Positions 24,909-33,565 are shown, counted from the first letter of the stretch. The stretch: 59,204 nt of DNA from CAZEHS01 sp964511875 (GCA_964511875.1 CAZEHS010000007.1:1-59204); one strand, 5' to 3'. Translations and numbers: made by a program. Notes: a model not told the origin generated them from the sequence alone.

Positions 24909-25193
24909 GGGCTACGCGCTGCGTCTCCCCCTGTCACTTCGTGACATCCCCGTTAAGCAGGGTGCCCAAATCTGAGATTTGGTGCACATCGCTTATGCCG
25001 GAACGGCCAAGGAGGGAGATTGACATCTCAACCTTCCTCTGGGAGGAAGGTGGCAGCGAAGCTGGCCACAGCGCCTACACGTGATTGACAAATCAAAGAT
25101 TTGTATCACGTGTGTCACTTTAGGTGCATAAGCGACCCGCGACGAATCGTAGATTCGGGCGGTCTGCTTAACAGAAGGAGTCCCGGAGGGCTA
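24909..25193. repeat. Modular palindromic intergenic repeat, copy 2 (B-C-A on the minus strand)
   Basis: This is the second copy of the repeat at 1-249, inverted. Module A is at about 24909-24995, C at 25021-25112 and B at 25113-25193, so on the minus strand the order is B-C-A against A-B-C in copy 1. Both copies lie directly downstream of a minus-strand gene. Here module B starts at the pilT stop codon itself (TAG within the repeat edge). The rest of this 457-base gene-free stretch holds the sirohaem promoter and the short hairpin. Confidence 0.85.
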
Positions 25194-26276
25194 CCCTTCC
25201 AAATACCGCATCAGTATTTCCGGGTTCACGCAATACGCCAACCCATCCTCCTTCGAAACCAACCCCTGCTTCACCAGCTCGGAAATACTCAGATCCATGC
25301 TGACCATGCCGGAATTACGGCCGGTCTGGATAGCGGCGTCGATCTGGAAAGCCTTGGATTCACGGATCAGATTGCGGATGGCGTTGTTCATGTACATGAT
25401 CTCGAATGCTGCAACCCTGCCCAGCTCACGAGAAGGCAGAAGCTGTTGTGACACGACGGCCTGAAGCACTGTTGAGAGCTGTATCCTTATCTGCTGCTGC
25501 TGGTTTGGAGGAAATACATCGATGATCCGGTCAATTGTCTTCGCAGCACCTACGGTATGCAGGGTAGAAAATACCAGATGGCCGGTTTCTGCCGCTGTCA
25601 TGGCGATGGATATGGTCTCCAGATCCCGCATTTCTCCCAGGAGGATGACATCAGGCGACTCCCGCAGGGCGCTGCGCAGAGCCTTGGTATAGGAAGCGGT
25701 GTCCTGTCCGATTTCCCTTTGATTCACAATGCTTCTTTTGTGCTTGTGCAGAAATTCGATGGGCTCTTCCAGGGTAAGAATATGGCATTTTCTGGTTTCG
25801 TTGATGAGATCGATCAAGCAGGACAGCGTGGTGGATTTTCCGCTTCCAGTGGGACCCGTTACCAGCACAAGTCCACGATTGGTCTTATGCAGATTGAGTA
25901 TCCCCTCAGGAATCCCCAGTTCTTGCGGATCCGGCAGCTCTGTATGTACGATCCTGATGGCAGCAGCCATGGAGCCCCGCTGAAAAAACGTATTGACCCG
26001 GAACCGTCCGATACCAGGCGCAGAAATGGAAAAATCCTTATCTCCCGAGCTTAGGAACTCCCGATAGTTGCTTTCATCCTGGAACAGTTCCCTAATGATG
26101 GGCTCGATAATGCCCGGCAAAAGAATCTTATCCCCCACATCCAGGAGCTCGCCCCGAACCTTTATTATCGGCGGCACACCCACAGTCAGATGGAGATCGG
26201 ATGCCTTATGCTCCTTCGCGAAACGGAGCAGTTCCATGACTGCATAGTCCCCGTTGAATACCAGTTTGTCGCTCAT
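25191..26276 (-). CDS. pilT: Type IV pilus retraction ATPase PilT
   Basis: A 361-residue hexameric ATPase of the PilT/GspE superfamily that drives pilus retraction. The N-terminal segment (LRFAKEHKASDLHLTVG) is PilT-like. Walker A is GPTGSGKSTTL (about residue 128), the Asp box is ILTLEEPIEF, Walker B includes DVILLGEMRDLET and the His box is GHLVFSTLHT. PilT, not PilB, is supported by the short N-terminus, the absence of the zinc-binding CxxC insert and the GEMRD motif. The ATG overlaps the stop of the upstream gene (TGATG). A modular repeat begins at its stop codon. Confidence 0.95.
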   Translation of the reverse strand: MSDKLVFNGDYAVMELLRFAKEHKASDLHLTVGVPPIIKVRGELLDVGDKILLPGIIEPIIRELFQDESNYREFLSSGDKDFSISAPGIGRFRVNTFFQRGSMAAAIRIVHTELPDPQELGIPEGILNLHKTNRGLVLVTGPTGSGKSTTLSCLIDLINETRKCHILTLEEPIEFLHKHKRSIVNQREIGQDTASYTKALRSALRESPDVILLGEMRDLETISIAMTAAETGHLVFSTLHTVGAAKTIDRIIDVFPPNQQQQIRIQLSTVLQAVVSQQLLPSRELGRVAAFEIMYMNNAIRNLIRESKAFQIDAAIQTGRNSGMVSMDLSISELVKQGLVSKEDGLAYCVNPEILMRYLEG

Positions 26277-26761
26277 CAGCTGCCACCGTCCCATAAATTC
26301 ACATTTTCCCTGTACTCAAAGGGCTTATTGATCAATTTCCATTCCAGAATTTCCAGTCCCAATGGATCCATCGGCTCGCTCTTTTGCTGAAGACGAATTC
26401 TCAGACTGGCCCCGTTCATAAGTGACGAACCCAGAATTCGAACCGTAATAACCGGATTCCCCGTAGCCTGCGGCTCTACAGAAACATCATTGATCCCTGT
26501 CAAGGTTCTGATTCTTGTGTCCAGGCCAGTGATCGATGCATCGCTTTTAAGCAGTTCAGAAATCTGACCAGCTGCGATTTCACCCTTCATATCCAGAAGA
26601 TAATAGGACGTCACAGCATCGGCATTCTTTTCAGCCAGCTTAAGACTGGATCCGCCGGAAACGAATGCGAGAATTCCGAATACGACCAGCAGAAGCATGA
26701 CCATGATCACAATCACTGAGGCGCTGCCCTGTTTGTTTGAAAGATGGCCGCTCTTCATCAT
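26276..26761 (-). CDS. PilX-like membrane protein of the pilus cluster
   Basis: A 161-residue protein with an N-terminal basic patch, a QGSASVIVIMVMLLLVVFG-type hydrophobic segment (about residues 11-33) and an extracytoplasmic domain of about 125 residues. It lacks the canonical G-F-x-x-x-E prepilin cleavage signature but has the layout of PilX/GspK-like minor components (GSASVIVIM start). No Cys pairs are present. Its start overlaps the upstream prepilin gene as ATGA and its stop overlaps the pilT start. Role in pilus assembly is inferred from position and layout. Confidence 0.65.
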   Translation of the reverse strand: MMKSGHLSNKQGSASVIVIMVMLLLVVFGILAFVSGGSSLKLAEKNADAVTSYYLLDMKGEIAAGQISELLKSDASITGLDTRIRTLTGINDVSVEPQATGNPVITVRILGSSLMNGASLRIRLQQKSEPMDPLGLEILEWKLINKPFEYRENVNLWDGGS

Positions 26762-27282
26762 CGAACGCCTCCCTTAAGCGGTTGAGGCAGAGCCGCATCC
26801 AGCTCGAAAAGAAGCGGCAGCGGATCCGCTTTGTGAAAATAACGGCCCTGCCGGATGACTTTGATGGAAACAAGCGTAACATTCCCTTCTCCAGGAGATG
26901 CCGCCCTGAATCTGGCGTCGACAACAAAGCTAGCCAGCTGTGAAGATGACATCGACATCGGCTCCCATTCCTCTGTATAAAGTTGGCTAAGGGTCCCTTC
27001 CCTGCCATCCACCCCGATACTGACCACCGCATCAGAAAAAATGCTCCCGATTTTCTGGCTGTCAAGCTCAGTTCCGGCAGGCAGCCCTTTAAGCCGTTCT
27101 ACAATGGTTGTTCCTATTGCTACTGCGCGGTCCATATCAGCAGCCTTATGATTCAGAGAACTTGCCGTGATGAACACCTGAATCACCACTAGTCCCATAA
27201 GACTCAGGATTGCAACTGCGATGAGCATCTCGACCAACGAGAAGCCTCTTTCATTCAAGCGGTTTCTGAGGCTGCCGGTCAT
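26758..27282 (-). CDS. Prepilin-type protein (type IV minor pilin/pseudopilin)
   Basis: A 174-residue prepilin. The class III signal is textbook: a short basic leader ending RGFSLVEMLIAVAILSLMGL (residues about 12-31), with cleavage expected before F and the conserved Glu at +5. A hydrophobic assembly helix follows, then a globular C-terminal domain. It would be processed by a PilD-type peptidase, not encoded here. Start and stop overlap both neighbours by four bases. Which minor pilin (PilV/PilW-like) it represents cannot be decided. Confidence 0.88.
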   Translation of the reverse strand: MTGSLRNRLNERGFSLVEMLIAVAILSLMGLVVIQVFITASSLNHKAADMDRAVAIGTTIVERLKGLPAGTELDSQKIGSIFSDAVVSIGVDGREGTLSQLYTEEWEPMSMSSSQLASFVVDARFRAASPGEGNVTLVSIKVIRQGRYFHKADPLPLLFELDAALPQPLKGGVR

Positions 27283-27827
27283 GGCCGCACCCCCCCGCTC
27301 CGGAAAGAGACAAAGCTGTCCAGAATCAGATTCCTACCCTTATCGTCCACAGCCCGAACCTCGATCTTAACGCCGTTTTTCCGGGGATCCTCCGTAATCC
27401 TGTAATCATCAAGAGACACGACCTCGAAACTGAATTCATCGGTAGGCACCTGCCCTTCAAGGACAAGTGCTTCCCGAAGCGAACCCTGACTGAAGTATAT
27501 CCATGTTTCATAATTCTTGCCTTCTACAGCCTCACGGATTACCAAGGCATCTGCACCCGTAACAGGGTGAGGCTGCACTTTAAGCACATCTGCAGTGTCA
27601 TACTGGCGGATCTTCATTTCGGTGTATGCCATGGCGATACGGACTGATGAGCTCTTGTCCCTGAAGCTGTTGATGTTTTTATATGAATCAGCTCCCGCCA
27701 TGGACAGGGTAAACGTAGAAACACCCAAAAGAAGCAGCAGGATCAGCACTGCCAGAACTTCCACCTGCGTTCGCCCTGCGCGGCACAGCAAGGCTTTGGT
27801 CACTGTTGTCTGATTTCTGTATTCCAT
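27279..27827 (-). CDS. DUF4860-like prepilin-type protein
   Basis: A 182-residue protein with an atypical prepilin start: CRAGRTQVEVLAVLILLLLL (about residues 15-34) has Gly-Arg before a T-Q-V-E-V stretch, so the Glu at the usual +5 place is close to where cleavage would leave it. A long hydrophobic helix and a C-terminal domain of about 130 residues follow, resembling DUF4860, a family found in Firmicute pilus clusters. It overlaps the next upstream gene by 28 bases and the downstream gene by four. Confidence 0.72.
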   Translation of the reverse strand: MEYRNQTTVTKALLCRAGRTQVEVLAVLILLLLLGVSTFTLSMAGADSYKNINSFRDKSSSVRIAMAYTEMKIRQYDTADVLKVQPHPVTGADALVIREAVEGKNYETWIYFSQGSLREALVLEGQVPTDEFSFEVVSLDDYRITEDPRKNGVKIEVRAVDDKGRNLILDSFVSFRSGGVRP

Positions 27828-28129
27828 GGCAGCACCTCAACTTCCGGACGGATATTTGATGCAAAAATCTCATAGACATAGCTGTATTTCTTGTGATCCA
27901 GGACCAGTCCGTAATTCGTCTCCAAATAAGGCAGATCAGGCGGATAGCTGCCCTCAATGGCATAGCATTGTGCGGACGTTCTCAGGATTGCCTGTTTGAT
28001 GCTGTCCGTATGCTGCATATCCGATTGCCGCCAGAAACGGTCCATTCCTGCGAAGCCGTAGATCACAATGACTGCGATGGTCCCTAAAAGAATCCAAGCG
28101 GGGACCTGCGTGTGTTTGACTGCGTTCAT
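27800..28129 (-). CDS. Small membrane-anchored protein of the pilus cluster
   Basis: A 109-residue protein with one N-terminal hydrophobic segment (about residues 10-27, WILLGTIAVIVIYGFAG) and an extracytoplasmic part containing IKQAILRTSAQCYAIEGSYPPDLPYL. That stretch, a helix followed by YAIEGSYP, is the pattern at the helix end of type IV pilins and pseudopilins, although the N-terminus lacks a clear prepilin cleavage site. It may be a pilin with a divergent leader. I chose the ATG at 28129 (GGGGGA upstream). The gene lies between pilC and the DUF4860-like gene. Confidence 0.7.
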   Translation of the reverse strand: MNAVKHTQVPAWILLGTIAVIVIYGFAGMDRFWRQSDMQHTDSIKQAILRTSAQCYAIEGSYPPDLPYLETNYGLVLDHKKYSYVYEIFASNIRPEVEVLPWNTEIRQQ

Positions 28130-28165
28130 GCTGCATTCCCCCATTTCCGTTTCATTGGTCCGGTA

Positions 28166-29242
28166 TCAGCCTATGGTGCTCATGATATTGATAAGAGGCA
28201 GCATGACGGCCAACAGAATCACGGCCACGATGGCAGAAAGGGATATGACGAGTATCGGTTCAATGGCATTGGCCAGCAGGTTCAGGGAATCCTCCACTTC
28301 ATCATCATATACGTCTGAAATCTTGCTCATCATCTGATCAAGCTCACCGGTCTTATGGCCGATACGCATCATGCGGATGAACAGGTTCGGATAAAGTCCC
28401 AGTTTGGCGAATGCATCAGCAGGTGTTTCACCTGTGCGGATCCAGTCCCCTGCCTCGATGATTTTCGTCCGTACGAATCGGTTGCCGATTATCTGCTCCA
28501 CCGCATCCAATCCTTCTTCAAAGGTCATTCCGCTTCGCAGCACCAGTGCCATGCCATGGCTGAATCGAGCTGCAGAAACTTTTCGGTATACCTTACCCAG
28601 ATAAGGGAGTTCAAGACGCAGTCGGTCGAAATACAGTTCCCCCGCATCCGTCCGTCCGTATGTGAAGACACCCAGTATCAGGACCACGGTTATGCCGATA
28701 AGGACAGGAGCCGCCTGCAGGGTTGCCTGTCCAAAAAACATGAGGATCGATGTGACCTGGGGCATTTCTCCGCCCAAAGCACTGAGTATATTTGCAAACA
28801 TGGGAAGAATTTTCAATATCAGAAGAAGGATGACTACAAGCATGAGTCCCATCAGTATAAACGGATAAGTGATGCTGCTTCGGAATTTCTTTTGAAGGCG
28901 ATAGTCCCGTTCGTAATACTTGGCAAGATTATCCATCACTCGATCGAGCATCCCTGTTTTTTCACCCAGCAGGGTCATGGATACGAGATAATCCGGAAAC
29001 AGACTCTGATTTCGCAGGGCTTCATGGAAGCTTGATCCCCGGGCGATATCATCACCAATCTCATCCAAAGCCTTTTTCAGACGGGGCTGAGTAAGTTCCT
29101 CAGCAATAAGCGGCACACCCTCCACCGGTGCAATGCCTGATTTCAGCACCAGCGCCATTTGCTGACAAAACAGCGACAGCTCAAAGGTGTCCAGGGTAAC
29201 CTTCCTGGTGTTCTTTTTTTGCATCGGTACGGCTTCTGACAT
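28166..29242 (-). CDS. pilC: Type IV pilus inner-membrane platform protein PilC (T2SS F-type)
   Basis: A 358-residue membrane protein with two T2SSF domains. The first (about residues 25-145) has FCQQMALVLKSGIAPVEGVPL and LLGEKTGMLDRVMDNLAKYYE; the second (about 225-345) has the parallel FSHGMALVLRSGMTFEEGLDA and MRIGHKTGELDQMMSKISDVY (shortened here to IGHKTGELDQMM). Three hydrophobic segments lie between and after them. It forms the platform on which PilT and an assembly ATPase act. The ATG at 29242 has GGAGGG seven bases upstream. First gene of the pilus unit; no promoter with good hexamers was found, although TATGAT lies about 55 bases upstream. Confidence 0.92.
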   Translation of the reverse strand: MSEAVPMQKKNTRKVTLDTFELSLFCQQMALVLKSGIAPVEGVPLIAEELTQPRLKKALDEIGDDIARGSSFHEALRNQSLFPDYLVSMTLLGEKTGMLDRVMDNLAKYYERDYRLQKKFRSSITYPFILMGLMLVVILLLILKILPMFANILSALGGEMPQVTSILMFFGQATLQAAPVLIGITVVLILGVFTYGRTDAGELYFDRLRLELPYLGKVYRKVSAARFSHGMALVLRSGMTFEEGLDAVEQIIGNRFVRTKIIEAGDWIRTGETPADAFAKLGLYPNLFIRMMRIGHKTGELDQMMSKISDVYDDEVEDSLNLLANAIEPILVISLSAIVAVILLAVMLPLINIMSTIG

Positions 29243-29340
29243 ATGTAATCCCTCCGGTTCACGATTCATCAAGGATAGGCGCTTTCACTTCATTTATCAT
29301 ACCCAAAACGGAAGAGGAATAACACCCCTGATCATGCAAT

Positions 29341-29389
29341 AAAAAAACATCCCCTCCAATCAGCAGAAAGCTGATCGGAGGGGATGTTT
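29341..29389 (-). terminator. Terminator of typA
   Basis: AAACATCCCCTCC-ATCAGC pairs with GCTGAT-GGAGGGGATGTTT, followed on the minus strand by TTTTTTT. It lies 14 bases after the typA stop codon and separates typA from the pilus unit. Confidence 0.92.
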
Positions 29390-29402
29390 CATTCGGCAAT
29401 AT

Positions 29403-31253
29403 TCAACCGATTTCTTTTCTTTTGCTTGATCGGTTTCGCTCTGTCTCATCCAGAATCTTCTTGCGCAGGCGGATGGCATCAGGTGTGATTTCAACCAGTT
29501 CGTCCCCTTCAATGAATTCCAGGGCCTCTTCCAGTGTGAATACCCGCGGGCTTTGTACACGCACCGCATCATCAGATCCGGAAGCACGCATATTGGTAAG
29601 CTTCTTGTTTTTGCATACGTTGACCACCATATCATCCCGTCGGCTGTTCATGCCAACGATCAGACCTGTATAAACTTCCTGAGCCGCTTCAACGAACATC
29701 GTCGCACGCTCACCCAGGTTGCTCAGGGCATAAGCCATCGCCTGACCAGGCTGTTGGGAGATCAGAACCCCGTTTGCACGACCCGGGATTTCTCCTGCGT
29801 AAGGCTCAAAGCTCTCAAAAGAACGAACCAGTGTTCCTTCACCCCGTGTCACGTTGATGAATTCGCTTCGGTATCCCAGAAGTCCACGGGTTGGTACCAG
29901 ATATTCCACTTTCGTGAAGCCCTGATCCGCCTCCATGTACTTCATAAGGCCTTTCCTTTGGTTCATGGCCGAGATTACCGGGCCGCTGAATTCATCGGGC
30001 ATGGATGCGATTACTTTTTCCACAGGCTCGCACAGCACTCCGTTGATCTGCTTGTAAAGAACTTCAGGCTTGGAAACCGCAATCTCATAAAGCTCACGGC
30101 GCATGTTCTCAAGCAGGATGGACAGATGCAGCTCGCCCCGACCGGATACCCGGAAACCATCCTGGCCTGGAAGCACTTCCATGCGAAGGCCTACATTCGA
30201 TTCCAGTTCCCGTTCCAGACGTGCAAGAATATGACGGGAAGTCAGAAACTTACCGCTGCGTCCGCAGAATGGCGAATCATTTACATAAAAGTTCATGGCC
30301 AGTGTGGGCTCTTCGATTTCAATACGCTCCAAAGGCTCTATGCAATCCACATCGCAGAGGGTATCTCCGATGGAAATATCCGGAATTCCCGCCATGATGA
30401 CGATGTCTCCACTGTGAGCCTTCAGTTTTTCAACCCGTGCAAGTCCTTCATGGACCATGATCTTAGAAATTTTGCCTCTTGTCACTTGTCCATCGCCCTG
30501 AGCGACTGCCACGGTCTGTCCTTTGTTAAGGGTTCCGCGTGTAATCCGGCCGATGCCAAGACGGCCGACATAATCGTCGTAGCCAAGGGTTGAGATCTGA
30601 ACCTGAAGCGGCTCATCATCCCGATCCGGATACTGGGTCACGTGCTTAACGAGAAGTTCAAAAAGCGGGACCAGGTTTTCACTCTCATGGTGCATTTCGT
30701 CCTTAGCGATCCCCTCACGGGCGATACCGTAAAGAATCGGGAAATCAAGCTGCTCGGAAGTGGCGCCCAGCTCACAGAACAGATCGAAGGTCATATTAAC
30801 GACTTCCTCAGCCCGCTGATCCTTCTTATCGATTTTATTGATCATCAGGATCGGTTTAAGACCCTGCTCCAGTGCTTTATGGAGAACGAACCGCGTCTGA
30901 GGCATCGGACCTTCGCTGGAATCAACCAGAAGAATGGCCGTATCAACGGTCTTGATGATCCGTTCCACTTCGGAGGAAAAATCGGCATGGCCTGGGGTAT
31001 CAACGATATTGATCTTGATTTCCGAAACCTCACCGGATTCGTCCGTATATGTGTGCTGAACGGAGCAGTTCTTCGAATAGATCGTAATCCCGCGCTCTCT
31101 TTCCAAATCGTTTGAATCCATGACGCAGTCAACAACTGTCTCGTTGTCACGGAACACATTGCTCTGTGCCAACAGTGCATCTACCAGTGTCGATTTACCT
31201 GCGTCTACGTGAGCGATTACTGCCACGTTGATGATACCCTTATCTCTAGCCAT
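29403..31253 (-). CDS. typA: Ribosome-associated GTPase TypA/BipA
   Basis: A 616-residue translational GTPase that binds the ribosome and supports 50S assembly and stress or cold growth. The G domain is at the N-terminus: AHVDAGKSTLVDALL (about residue 13), DTPGHADF (about 70) and NKIDK (about 125). EF-G-like domains II, III and V follow, then the BipA-specific C-terminal domain (RVFTLEEALEFIEGDELVEI). Length fits the family. I chose the ATG at 31253; the ribosome site is weak (A/G-rich GGAAAAAGAAG). Single-gene unit with its own terminator. Confidence 0.97.
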   Translation of the reverse strand: MARDKGIINVAVIAHVDAGKSTLVDALLAQSNVFRDNETVVDCVMDSNDLERERGITIYSKNCSVQHTYTDESGEVSEIKINIVDTPGHADFSSEVERIIKTVDTAILLVDSSEGPMPQTRFVLHKALEQGLKPILMINKIDKKDQRAEEVVNMTFDLFCELGATSEQLDFPILYGIAREGIAKDEMHHESENLVPLFELLVKHVTQYPDRDDEPLQVQISTLGYDDYVGRLGIGRITRGTLNKGQTVAVAQGDGQVTRGKISKIMVHEGLARVEKLKAHSGDIVIMAGIPDISIGDTLCDVDCIEPLERIEIEEPTLAMNFYVNDSPFCGRSGKFLTSRHILARLERELESNVGLRMEVLPGQDGFRVSGRGELHLSILLENMRRELYEIAVSKPEVLYKQINGVLCEPVEKVIASMPDEFSGPVISAMNQRKGLMKYMEADQGFTKVEYLVPTRGLLGYRSEFINVTRGEGTLVRSFESFEPYAGEIPGRANGVLISQQPGQAMAYALSNLGERATMFVEAAQEVYTGLIVGMNSRRDDMVVNVCKNKKLTNMRASGSDDAVRVQSPRVFTLEEALEFIEGDELVEITPDAIRLRKKILDETERNRSSKRKEIG

Positions 31254-31321
31254 CTTCTTTTTCCATCCTTTATCATTCCCGGCTTTTTGCCGGTGCATAT
31301 CACGTTAATTACAACCTAACT

Positions 31322-31369
31322 ATTATATCACAAAAGCATTTTATTTTCATTAAGACAATAAGGTATAAT
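31322..31369. promoter_or_regulatory. Back-to-back promoters of typA and the Cys-cluster gene
   Basis: Minus strand: TGAAAA, 16 bases, TATAAT (31349-31322). Plus strand: TTATTT, 17 bases, TATAAT (31341-31369). The two -35 regions overlap, so RNA polymerase binding may be mutually exclusive. The -10 boxes are perfect, the -35 boxes weak. Confidence 0.6.
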
Positions 31370-31394
31370 GTACCTACTCAAAGGAGATGAAGCA

Positions 31395-31673
31395 ATGAGC
31401 AGAATAGATTGTCGTATAGGCTGTGCCGCCTGTTGTATCGCTCCATCCATCAGCTCGTCGATTCCAGGGATGCCTCACGGGAAGGAGGCCGGCATACGGT
31501 GCATTCAGCTGACTGCAGATAACCGGTGCTCCATTTTCGGCAGTCCTCTGCGCCCGAAGGTGTGCTCCAGCCTTCAGCCGTCATCGGAGATGTGCGGCGA
31601 GACTGACACGGAGGCCCTTGAGATCCTTGAACGCTTGGAGCATGAAACCCGTCCGGATTCCAAACAGGTATGA
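31395..31673 (+). CDS. YkgJ-like Cys-cluster (Fe-S/Zn) protein
   Basis: A 92-residue soluble protein with seven Cys. The N-terminal CRIGCAACC motif and the later RCIQL, RCSIF, RPKVCSS and EMC segments match the YkgJ family of putative Fe-S or Zn-binding proteins. The spacing of the Cys (CxxxCxxCC ... CxxF...C) is typical. The function of the family is not established. The ATG has AAGGAG eight bases upstream. It is a single-gene unit divergent from typA and convergent with the helicase gene. Confidence 0.88.
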   Translation: MSRIDCRIGCAACCIAPSISSSIPGMPHGKEAGIRCIQLTADNRCSIFGSPLRPKVCSSLQPSSEMCGETDTEALEILERLEHETRPDSKQV

Positions 31674-31674
31674 A

Positions 31675-31712
31675 AAAAAGTCAGTGAAGCAATATCACTG
31701 ACTTTACGTCTT
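31675..31712. terminator. Bidirectional terminator between the YkgJ-like and helicase genes
   Basis: AAAGTCAGTGA pairs with TCACTGACTTT; ACGTCTTTTT follows on the plus strand and CATA/T-rich sequence with TTTTTTC on the minus strand. Confidence 0.85.
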
Positions 31713-31736
31713 TTTGGAATTCCAATTCCGGAAGAA

Positions 31737-33314
31737 TCAGGACTGTCGCGCTGAAGCTGGCTCAACGAGGACTTTCTTGCCTTGAAGGAGACTCCCGCTC
31801 ATGCTGTTGAACACGGAATCGGCACAGTCACGAGTCACTTCGAAAAATGTGAATTTTTCGAAAATGTCGATATTGCCGACTGCACGGGGTGCAACGCCGG
31901 CTTCCATCCGAAGCGCATCAAGAAGCATCTTGGGCCGCAGCTGCTGCTTTCGGCCTTGATTGATATAGAAACGGACATTTCCGGCAGAAGCGCCGGTATG
32001 CTCGAACGGATCTCCATCAGTCGCCTTCGACTTGGTTTTGTTTACCTGAAGCTTGATCAGGCCAGCCGCGATATCACTGTCATCGAAGCCCATGTCCCGA
32101 AGTTCCCGGATCATTTCTTTATATGGCTTGAGATCCCCTTCATCAATGGCGTTCTTGACCTCGTACAGGAACAGGTTGTTCTTGACGCGCTCAGCATCCT
32201 TGACAGTAGGGACTTCCTGCTTCATGATCTTGGTCTTTGCATAGGACTCAATCCGGCGAATCCGGTATGAATCGTTTCGGTCAGCAAAGCTGAAGGCTTT
32301 ACCGGTCCGGCCTGCACGACCTGTACGGCCGATACGGTGAACGTAGAACTCTTCATCCAACGGCAGGTCGTAGTTGAATACGCATTCGATATCATCAACG
32401 TCGATTCCTCGCGCCATGACGTCAGTCGCTACCAGTATGCGTGTCATACCGCTTCGGAACTTGCCCATAACGATATCACGCTGGGTTTGAACCATGTCGC
32501 CATGGATCTTGTCACTGGCGTAACCCCGTGTCTGAAGATCAAGAACGATATCGTCGACCTTACGCTTCGTATTGCAGAATACCACCGACAGCTTCGGCTG
32601 GTGGATATCAAGGAGCCGTGTAAGGATCTCCGTCTTCTCACTGTCGCGGACACGGAGATAGAACTGATCGACGCTTTCAACTGTAAGCTGCTTGGAAGCG
32701 ACCTTTACGATCTTGGGTGTTTTTTGATATTTATGAACCAGATCAAGGATTTCTTTTGCCATGGTGGCTGAGAAAAGCAGGGTCTGGTGATCTGTATTAC
32801 AGTCACTTAGAATGGTTTCAATATCTTCCCTGAAGCCCATTTTCAGCATTTCATCTGCTTCGTCAAGAATGACCATTTTGAGTTTGTTCAGTACCAGTGT
32901 TCCCCGTCGCAGGTGATCCATGATCCGGCCGGGTGTTCCGACAACGATCTGTACTCCTTTTGAAAGACGGATGAACTGCCGGTCAATTTTTTCGCCTCCG
33001 TAAATGGCGCAGACTTTGACCTTACGCATATGTTTGCCTAGAGTACTGATTTCCTCAGTAATCTGCATGGCAAGTTCCCGTGTAGGGCTGAGCACCAATA
33101 TCTGGGCGCCGCGTTCATTAGGATCCACCGTCTGCAGGGCTGGAATTCCGAAAGCGGCTGTTTTGCCTGTTCCGGTTTGTGCCTGACCTACCAGGTCGAA
33201 GCCTTCCATGATCAGCGGGATAGTCTGAGCCTGAATTGGTGTGGGCTCTTCGAACCCCATGTCTGTTACTGCCTGAAGAATGTCTGCGTGCAAATTAAGT
33301 TCTTGAAATGTCAT
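31737..33314 (-). CDS. DEAD-box RNA helicase with DbpA-type RNA-binding domain
   Basis: A 525-residue ATP-dependent RNA helicase. The Q motif lies in MGFEEPTPIQAQTIP, motif I is AQTGTGKTA (about residue 45), motif II is DEADEML (about 155), motif III is SAT, and motif VI is HRIGRTGRAGR (about 330). The C-terminal region (about 450-520, FYINQGRKQQLRPKMLLDAL) is the DbpA/CsdA RNA-binding domain, which targets such helicases to 23S rRNA. A role in ribosome assembly or cold-shock RNA remodelling is likely. The leader is about 155 bases long, as is common for cold-regulated helicase genes. Confidence 0.95.
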   Translation of the reverse strand: MTFQELNLHADILQAVTDMGFEEPTPIQAQTIPLIMEGFDLVGQAQTGTGKTAAFGIPALQTVDPNERGAQILVLSPTRELAMQITEEISTLGKHMRKVKVCAIYGGEKIDRQFIRLSKGVQIVVGTPGRIMDHLRRGTLVLNKLKMVILDEADEMLKMGFREDIETILSDCNTDHQTLLFSATMAKEILDLVHKYQKTPKIVKVASKQLTVESVDQFYLRVRDSEKTEILTRLLDIHQPKLSVVFCNTKRKVDDIVLDLQTRGYASDKIHGDMVQTQRDIVMGKFRSGMTRILVATDVMARGIDVDDIECVFNYDLPLDEEFYVHRIGRTGRAGRTGKAFSFADRNDSYRIRRIESYAKTKIMKQEVPTVKDAERVKNNLFLYEVKNAIDEGDLKPYKEMIRELRDMGFDDSDIAAGLIKLQVNKTKSKATDGDPFEHTGASAGNVRFYINQGRKQQLRPKMLLDALRMEAGVAPRAVGNIDIFEKFTFFEVTRDCADSVFNSMSGSLLQGKKVLVEPASARQS

Positions 33315-33476
33315 TAATTTTCCTCTCTTTCTCGTGGCACGGTCGGTGCGCCATCGGATGGCCTCTTAGATGAGGCGGATTCCGGACGCTCTCCCAGATT
33401 GATGCGACCTGCAACACGACAAAAAGCGGTTCGCGACAGAAACTGGCAACTATAACGGAGTGCGTCCAACCTTTCT

Positions 33477-33505
33477 ATCATAATCGATATCAAAAACAAA
33501 AGCAA
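33477..33505 (-). promoter_or_regulatory. Probable promoter of the helicase gene
   Basis: On the minus strand: TTGCTT, 17 bases, TATGAT. The -35 box overlaps the T-tract of the terminator of the upstream plsC unit. Confidence 0.55.
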
Positions 33506-33530
33506 CCTCCTGAAATCGTTTTCAGGAAAT
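33501..33530 (-). terminator. Terminator of the yhaM-mscS-plsC unit
   Basis: On the minus strand CAATTTCCTGAAA and TTTCAGGAGGTTG form a hairpin followed by CTTTTGTTTTTG. Confidence 0.7.
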
Positions 33531-33565
33531 TGCCTAATAAAATATTTGCATCAATACTATTGTTG

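Noticed and set aside
33314..33505. A 63-codon minus-strand frame just upstream of the helicase
   Set aside because: It covers the predicted leader and promoter of the helicase, has no ribosome site, and shows no domain.
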